In this document: piece by piece, positions 60,434-64,000 of the stretch
Position numbering within the stretch: the stretch's first letter is position 1
How the letters are laid out: each line of letters opens with the position of its first letter
Assembly (NCBI GenBank): GCA_016787265.1
Contig: JAEUVF010000013.1
Location: 372,001-436,000 of the forward strand
Source of the DNA: Flavipsychrobacter sp.
Lineage (GTDB): Bacteria; Bacteroidota; Bacteroidia; Chitinophagales; Chitinophagaceae
Direction: 5' to 3'
DNA length: 64,000 nucleotides
Translations under genes and position numbers: made by a program
Notes under the pieces: generated by a model
Told to the model about the DNA's origin: nothing
What the model saw: the letters and a program-made list of their open reading frames with translations, nothing else
The model's database searches: none

Positions 60434-60845
60434 AGACTGATTTGATCCAGCGCAGTACGGCCTGGTCCCAATGGAGTAATTTAACGGCGGAGTACAGCAT
60501 CAGCACCGCGAAGATTTTCTTCATCAGTTCTCCATCAATGCGGGTAGCAATTTTTCCTCCGAGCAGTCCGCCTAAAATGAAGCCAATTGCCAGCAGTCCC
60601 ACTACTTTCAAATCAATGGGAGTGCCCTGTGCCTGGGCATATTTGTAGTATTGGTAAAAGCCTAAAAACACCACCGGCAGCATCAGTACACCGAGGGAAG
60701 TGCCCTGTGCCTGGTGTTGGCTATACTTGAGAAAATAAACGAGGGCAGGCACCAGCACGATTCCTCCACCGATGCCTACCAGTCCGCTTAATACACCAGC
60801 CAGCAAACCGATCCCAATAATCAGTATGAGTTCGGAAGCGGGCAT
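60426..60845 (-). CDS. Half-size TauE/SafE (TSUP) transporter
   Basis: 139 residues, about half the usual 250. It carries one TSUP repeat: ELILIIGIGLLAGVLSGLVG, then IGGGIVLVPALVYFLKYSQ, PVVFLGFYQYYKYAQ and GFILGGLLGGKIATRIDGE, about four membrane helices. Short forms like this are frequent in Bacteroidota and probably dimerise to rebuild a complete transporter of sulfur compounds or anions. It shares one nucleotide with the upstream ppa gene (TAATG), so translation is coupled. The ORF is intact. Confidence 0.85.
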   Translation of the reverse strand: MPASELILIIGIGLLAGVLSGLVGIGGGIVLVPALVYFLKYSQHQAQGTSLGVLMLPVVFLGFYQYYKYAQAQGTPIDLKVVGLLAIGFILGGLLGGKIATRIDGELMKKIFAVLMLYSAVKLLHWDQAVLRWIKSVFS

Positions 60846-61390
60846 TATGATTTCTGGAAAGTTTCTTTGTAAAAGGCGATACCATCCTGAATGATCTTCA
60901 GGGCAGTTGCTTTATCCTGGAATTCATTCACCACCACGCTCTTATTTTCAAGGCGCTTGTATTCTTCAAAGAAATGCCGCAGTTCATCAAAGAAATGTTT
61001 GGGCAGCTCTTCAATATTGTTGTAATAATTCACACTGGGATCATTAGCTGCTACCGCGATGATCTTATCATCTGCATCGCCGCTGTCGATCATGCGCATC
61101 ACTCCAATTACCTTGGCTTCCATCAGGCACATGGCCTGTACAGGCTGACTGGTAATTACGAGGATATCCAGGGGATCCTTGTCATCGCCATAGGTCTTGG
61201 GAATAAATCCGTAGTTACAGGGATAATAGAAGGAAGAGTAAATAATCCGGTCCAGTTTTAATAAACCGCTTTCTTTATCGATTTCGTATTTGGCTCTTGA
61301 ACCCTGTGGAATCTCAATAACCGCCGTAACAACACGGGGAGCTTGTTCGCCGGTAGGAATACCATGCCAGGGGTGTGATACAGTTAACAT
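60845..61390 (-). CDS. ppa: Inorganic pyrophosphatase, family I
   Basis: 181 residues. The core active-site blocks are [40 protein letters not shown] with the metal-binding [10 protein letters not shown], and [20 protein letters not shown]. It hydrolyses pyrophosphate to drive biosynthesis (EC 3.6.1.1). It overlaps the TauE gene by one base at the 3' end. A small lipoprotein gene lies 29 bp upstream on the same strand, so they may share a transcript. Confidence 0.96.
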   Translation of the reverse strand: MLTVSHPWHGIPTGEQAPRVVTAVIEIPQGSRAKYEIDKESGLLKLDRIIYSSFYYPCNYGFIPKTYGDDKDPLDILVITSQPVQAMCLMEAKVIGVMRMIDSGDADDKIIAVAANDPSVNYYNNIEELPKHFFDELRHFFEEYKRLENKSVVVNEFQDKATALKIIQDGIAFYKETFQKS

Positions 61391-61419
61391 CTTGCTTGTT
61401 TTTGTTTCAGTTGGTTTGC

Positions 61420-61827
61420 TTAGTGTAATTCTTTCAGATCGACCTGCCAGATTCCATTCACTTTTACAATTTTGATGACGGTAGTGTCCTTGCTTTTGTA
61501 AGAATTGGAAAAGGAGTAGTGAACCGTAGAGTCGTTTTCATTCTCAATCTTGATCGGCAGAATATTCGCGTTCTTGAAGGAGACCCGCTCTTCGGTGGAA
61601 AGCTTATTGTAGTAATCCTTTTTCCATTTTTCAAACAGCATGTTATTGGAAGAGTCTTTCAGGAGATAAAACTCTGCTTTGCGCATGTTGCCATCCAGGG
61701 AGGCGCGGATGAACTCGCGACCTGCATCCTGCGCATCTTCTGCCGGGGTAAAGTTGTTCGGATCGGAACAGGCTGCCAGCATGATGACGGAAAGCATGAA
61801 AACTTGAGCCAGGATTGTTTTTTTCAT
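61420..61827 (-). CDS. Small lipoprotein, DUF4878-like
   Basis: 135 residues from the ATG at 61827 ([17 protein letters not shown]), giving a clean lipobox LAAC (Cys19); an in-frame ATG at 61839 adds four residues. The mature part resembles the DUF4878/NTF2-like cone fold: [28 protein letters not shown] and a final [14 protein letters not shown] strand. Ligand unknown. It lies between the phoH terminator and ppa. Confidence 0.75.
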   Translation of the reverse strand: MKKTILAQVFMLSVIMLAACSDPNNFTPAEDAQDAGREFIRASLDGNMRKAEFYLLKDSSNNMLFEKWKKDYYNKLSTEERVSFKNANILPIKIENENDSTVHYSFSNSYKSKDTTVIKIVKVNGIWQVDLKELH

Positions 61828-61840
61828 AGCTGCAAACATA

Positions 61841-61871
61841 AAGAAAAGGCGCCAGTTGCGAAACTGGCGCC
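61841..61871 (-). terminator. phoH intrinsic terminator
   Basis: A 10-bp GC-rich stem (GGCGCCAGTT at 61848-61857 with AACTGGCGCC at 61862-61871, 4-nt loop) is followed on the minus strand by TTTTCTTT. It overlaps the gap between phoH and the small lipoprotein gene. Confidence 0.85.
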
Positions 61872-61878
61872 CAAAGGT

Positions 61879-62850
61879 TTACTGAGCTTGCTGCTCCCGC
61901 TCTTTTTCTCTGTCGTAAGCCCGAATAATGGCTTTTACAAGTCGGTGGCGCACCACATCTTCCTCATCCAGGGCGATATGGGAGATGCCATCCACGTTTT
62001 TCAGAATGCGGACTGCTTTTTCCAGCCCGCTTTTCTGATTCTTGGGAAGATCTACCTGGGTCAAGTCGCCGGTAATAATGGCTTTTGCATTGGCACCAAT
62101 CCGCGTCAAAAACATTTTGAGCTGCAGGTCGGTAGCATTCTGGGCTTCATCCAGAATAATGAACGCATTGTCGAGTGTACGTCCGCGCATGTAGGCGAGG
62201 GGCGCAATCTCAATGGTTCGGTTACTCATGTAATAACCAAGCTTGTCTGCCGGAATCATATCATCCAGGGCATCGTATAATGGGCGTAAGTAAGGGTCGA
62301 TTTTTTCCTTGAGATCACCCGGTAAGAAACCCAGGCTTTCTCCTGCTTCCACAGCCGGACGGGTAAGAATAATTTTCTTGACGATCTTGTTCTTCAGTGC
62401 ACGCACTGCAAGCGCAACCGCGGTATAGGTTTTACCTGTACCAGCCGGACCAATCGCAAAGAGGATATCATTCTTGTCGGCGCCTACCACCATCTTCTTC
62501 TGGTTGGCCGTACGTGCGCGAACTGTTTTTCCATTCGGACCGAAAACCAAAATATCATTGGGATTGCGGTCGATGAAATTGTCCACCGTTTCAGCATCAT
62601 CGCCACCGAGAATCTGTTCAAAATAATTTTCACTCATGTGGCCATTGCGCTCGAGGTATTGCACAATGAGATCAATTTTTTCTTTCGCTGTATCCACCTG
62701 TTCAGGTGCGCCGCTTAATTTGATCTGAGTACCGCGTGATAATATTTTGAGGAGAGGAAATTTCTTTTTTAGGATATCCAGTTTACCATTGTTAACACCG
62801 AAGAATTCAATTGGGTTAACGGTTTCGAGGTTGATAATTTTTTCAGTCAA
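61879..62850 (-). CDS. phoH: PhoH-family ATPase
   Basis: 323 residues. An N-terminal KH-like segment (LKILSRGTQIKLSGAPEQV) precedes the PhoH P-loop ATPase: GPAGTGKTYTAVALAV (Walker A), LTRPAVEAGESLGFLPGDL, AFIILDEAQNATDLQLKMFL (Walker B) and ITGDLTQVDLP. PhoH-like proteins are linked to RNA metabolism and ribosome maturation, often next to ybeY. It is a single gene ending at the terminator at 61841-61871. Nothing is atypical. Confidence 0.93.
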   Translation of the reverse strand: MTEKIINLETVNPIEFFGVNNGKLDILKKKFPLLKILSRGTQIKLSGAPEQVDTAKEKIDLIVQYLERNGHMSENYFEQILGGDDAETVDNFIDRNPNDILVFGPNGKTVRARTANQKKMVVGADKNDILFAIGPAGTGKTYTAVALAVRALKNKIVKKIILTRPAVEAGESLGFLPGDLKEKIDPYLRPLYDALDDMIPADKLGYYMSNRTIEIAPLAYMRGRTLDNAFIILDEAQNATDLQLKMFLTRIGANAKAIITGDLTQVDLPKNQKSGLEKAVRILKNVDGISHIALDEEDVVRHRLVKAIIRAYDREKEREQQAQ

Positions 62851-62937
62851 TGCGCACAGGTTTATGATTCACAATTTAACGTAACCTACGTTCCTTACAA
62901 AGTTACTTATACACAGCTTGTGGATATTGTTAATCTT

Positions 62938-63339
62938 TTAAATCTTTCCGATGCAGTTGGGTGCACCACAGGTGCAACGGCGTTTTCCTTCATGGTGTGT
63001 TTCACCATAATTGCAGGTTAATTCTTCGCCTTTTTTTATAGGTCGCAAGCTGTAGAATTCTACTTTCTGATAACAGCAGCGCATGTAAGTATTCGGCGCG
63101 CAGGAATGATTCACATAACGTAATGCATTGGCATTGATGGATGCATCGAGTGCATACCCATCTCCGAATTCCACCATTGCTACTTTTTTCTGTTGTTTGA
63201 TGCGTTGCCTCGCCATACGAACCGAAATGATTTCACCACCGAGTTGCCCTATTTTTTTTCTTGCAGGAATGCGTTCCGCAGCAAAACAACCGGTGCCGTC
63301 GATTTCGCTTTTGTGGTTTTCAACTTTGAATCGGATCAT
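62938..63339 (-). CDS. SET-domain protein lysine methyltransferase
   Basis: 133 residues, almost exactly one SET domain: DGTGCFAAERIPARKKIGQL, the SAM-binding LRYVNHSCAPNTYM, the catalytic-Tyr block KKGEELTCNYGETH, then a post-SET cysteine cluster (CTCGAPNCIG) that with HSC-side Cys could hold zinc. Bacterial SET proteins of this size methylate protein lysines, but targets are known in few cases. Its start overlaps the cysM stop by 4 bp (ATGA), so it is the second gene of that operon. It has no export signal. Confidence 0.9.
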   Translation of the reverse strand: MIRFKVENHKSEIDGTGCFAAERIPARKKIGQLGGEIISVRMARQRIKQQKKVAMVEFGDGYALDASINANALRYVNHSCAPNTYMRCCYQKVEFYSLRPIKKGEELTCNYGETHHEGKRRCTCGAPNCIGKI

Positions 63340-64000
63340 TTCTTCTCAAACAGGTCTGATGAGAGATAGCGATCACCGCGATCACAGATGATACAAACAA
63401 TTACACCGGAGTCTAATTCTTTGGATAATTCAACAGCTGCATGCACTGCACCGCCACTGCTCATGCCACTGAAGATGGCTTCTTCGCGCGCGAGCCGGTT
63501 GGCCATGATACGTGCATCTTTTTCTCCCAGTTCAATCACGCGATCCACTCTGCTGCGATCAAATATTTTAGGCAGATAAGCCTCGGGCCATTTGCGGATG
63601 CCGGGAATCTTTGAACCATCCGTCGGCTGACATCCGATTATCTCTACAGCGGGATTTTTTTCTTTCAGAAATCTTGATACCCCCATGATGGTTCCAGTAG
63701 TACCCATCGCAGAAACAAAATGCGTCACTTTTCCATTGGTGTCTCTCCAGATTTCCGGTCCGGTTGTGCGATAATGCATGTTGTAATTATCCGGATTCGC
63801 AAACTGGTTCAACATGAGGTAACCACCTTCAGCCACGCGCGCATTGGCATAATCAATCGCGCCTTCCATGGATTTCTCTTTGGGAGTGAGTACTACTTTG
63901 GCACCAAAAGCTTCCATGCTGAGTACGCGTTCGCGGGTAGCGTCTTCGGGCATTACCAGTTCAATTTCTACATTGAATAAACTGGCAATCATCGCCAATG
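63336..64000 (-). CDS. cysM: Cysteine synthase (O-acetylserine sulfhydrylase), partial
   Basis: The gene runs off the right edge; about 220 C-terminal residues are visible of the usual 290-310. The blocks LVMPEDATRERVLSMEAFGA, HFVSAMGTTGTIMGVSRFL (phosphate loop for PLP), IIGCQPTDGSKIPGI and IFSGMSSGGAVHAAVEL fit the CysM/CysK family (EC 2.5.1.47); the QPTDGSKIPGI form is closer to CysM. The PLP lysine is beyond the edge. It overlaps the SET-domain gene by 4 bp, so the two are co-translated. Confidence 0.9.
   Translation of the reverse strand, partial: LAMIASLFNVEIELVMPEDATRERVLSMEAFGAKVVLTPKEKSMEGAIDYANARVAEGGYLMLNQFANPDNYNMHYRTTGPEIWRDTNGKVTHFVSAMGTTGTIMGVSRFLKEKNPAVEIIGCQPTDGSKIPGIRKWPEAYLPKIFDRSRVDRVIELGEKDARIMANRLAREEAIFSGMSSGGAVHAAVELSKELDSGVIVCIICDRGDRYLSSDLFEKK

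Noticed and set aside
60426..60845. Truncated TauE/SafE pseudogene
   Set aside because: The frame is intact and coupled to ppa, and half-size TSUP proteins are common in Bacteroidota.

Overview
The window is a 64 kb chromosomal stretch from a Bacteroidota bacterium, most likely of the Chitinophagaceae (Chitinophagales) type; that placement is an inference. It rests on T9SS type A C-terminal domains, many lipoproteins, Bacteroidota -7 boxes of the form TAnnTTTG, and lineage-typical families (DUF4421, DUF3857, DUF2911, LVIVD, half-size TauE/SafE, long DtxR-type regulators, short Crp/Fnr proteins). Gene density is very high. I see no tRNA, rRNA, CRISPR array, insertion sequence or prophage.

Layout. 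1-5.0 kb: an operon of planctomycete-type surface oxidation genes (DUF1553 C-terminus, Tat-exported DUF1501, propeller/HEAT/cytochrome c lipoprotein, DUF1080 3-keto-glycoside hydrolase). 5.0-6.7 kb (minus): an ECF sigma factor and a membrane protein that joins an anti-sigma-like N-terminus to a trypsin/HtrA-like protease. 6.8-14.5 kb: a tiny Ala-rich lipoprotein with a structured 3' region, two T9SS cargo proteins, and a 1413-residue fibre-like protein built from long and short repeat units, followed by a small basic secreted protein. 14.6-21.9 kb: icd, tandem Crp/Fnr paralogues facing a DtxR-type regulator with a candidate operator, an unrecognised lipoprotein, an alpha-glucan phosphorylase homologue lacking the PLP lysine, a single PKD-like domain protein, and an FKBP isomerase across an inverted-repeat terminator region. 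22-34 kb: DUF4197, MFS, ABC-F, DUF4421, serine hydrolase, lactonase, DnaJ, polysaccharide deacetylase and gcvP. 34-42 kb: YkgJ, CPA2 antiporter, MFS, dNK-folK, sppA, SRPBCC, DUF2911. 42-46.5 kb: a second ECF operon whose partner is an inner-membrane-anchored outer-membrane barrel, then an LVIVD lipoprotein and queG. 46.5-51.5 kb: paired DUF3857/transglutaminase proteins and a serine hydrolase homologue that has lost its nucleophile. 51.7-64 kb: clpB, SRAP, YdeI, monothiol DsbA-like, queD, LEA-like protein, a conserved lipoprotein, guaD, a third ECF pair, NlpC/P60, TauE, ppa, a small lipoprotein, phoH, a SET methyltransferase, and cysM running off the right edge.

Themes. Three ECF sigma factors each overlap a membrane partner gene, and the partners have different outer modules (protease, OM barrel, none). 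Several enzyme homologues lack catalytic residues (phosphorylase, one transglutaminase, one serine hydrolase, one DsbA-like protein). Ten of twelve convergent gene junctions are separated by 6 bp or less, or overlap, with no visible intrinsic terminator. Several -7 boxes lie only 1-9 bp before start codons, which suggests leaderless or nearly leaderless transcripts.
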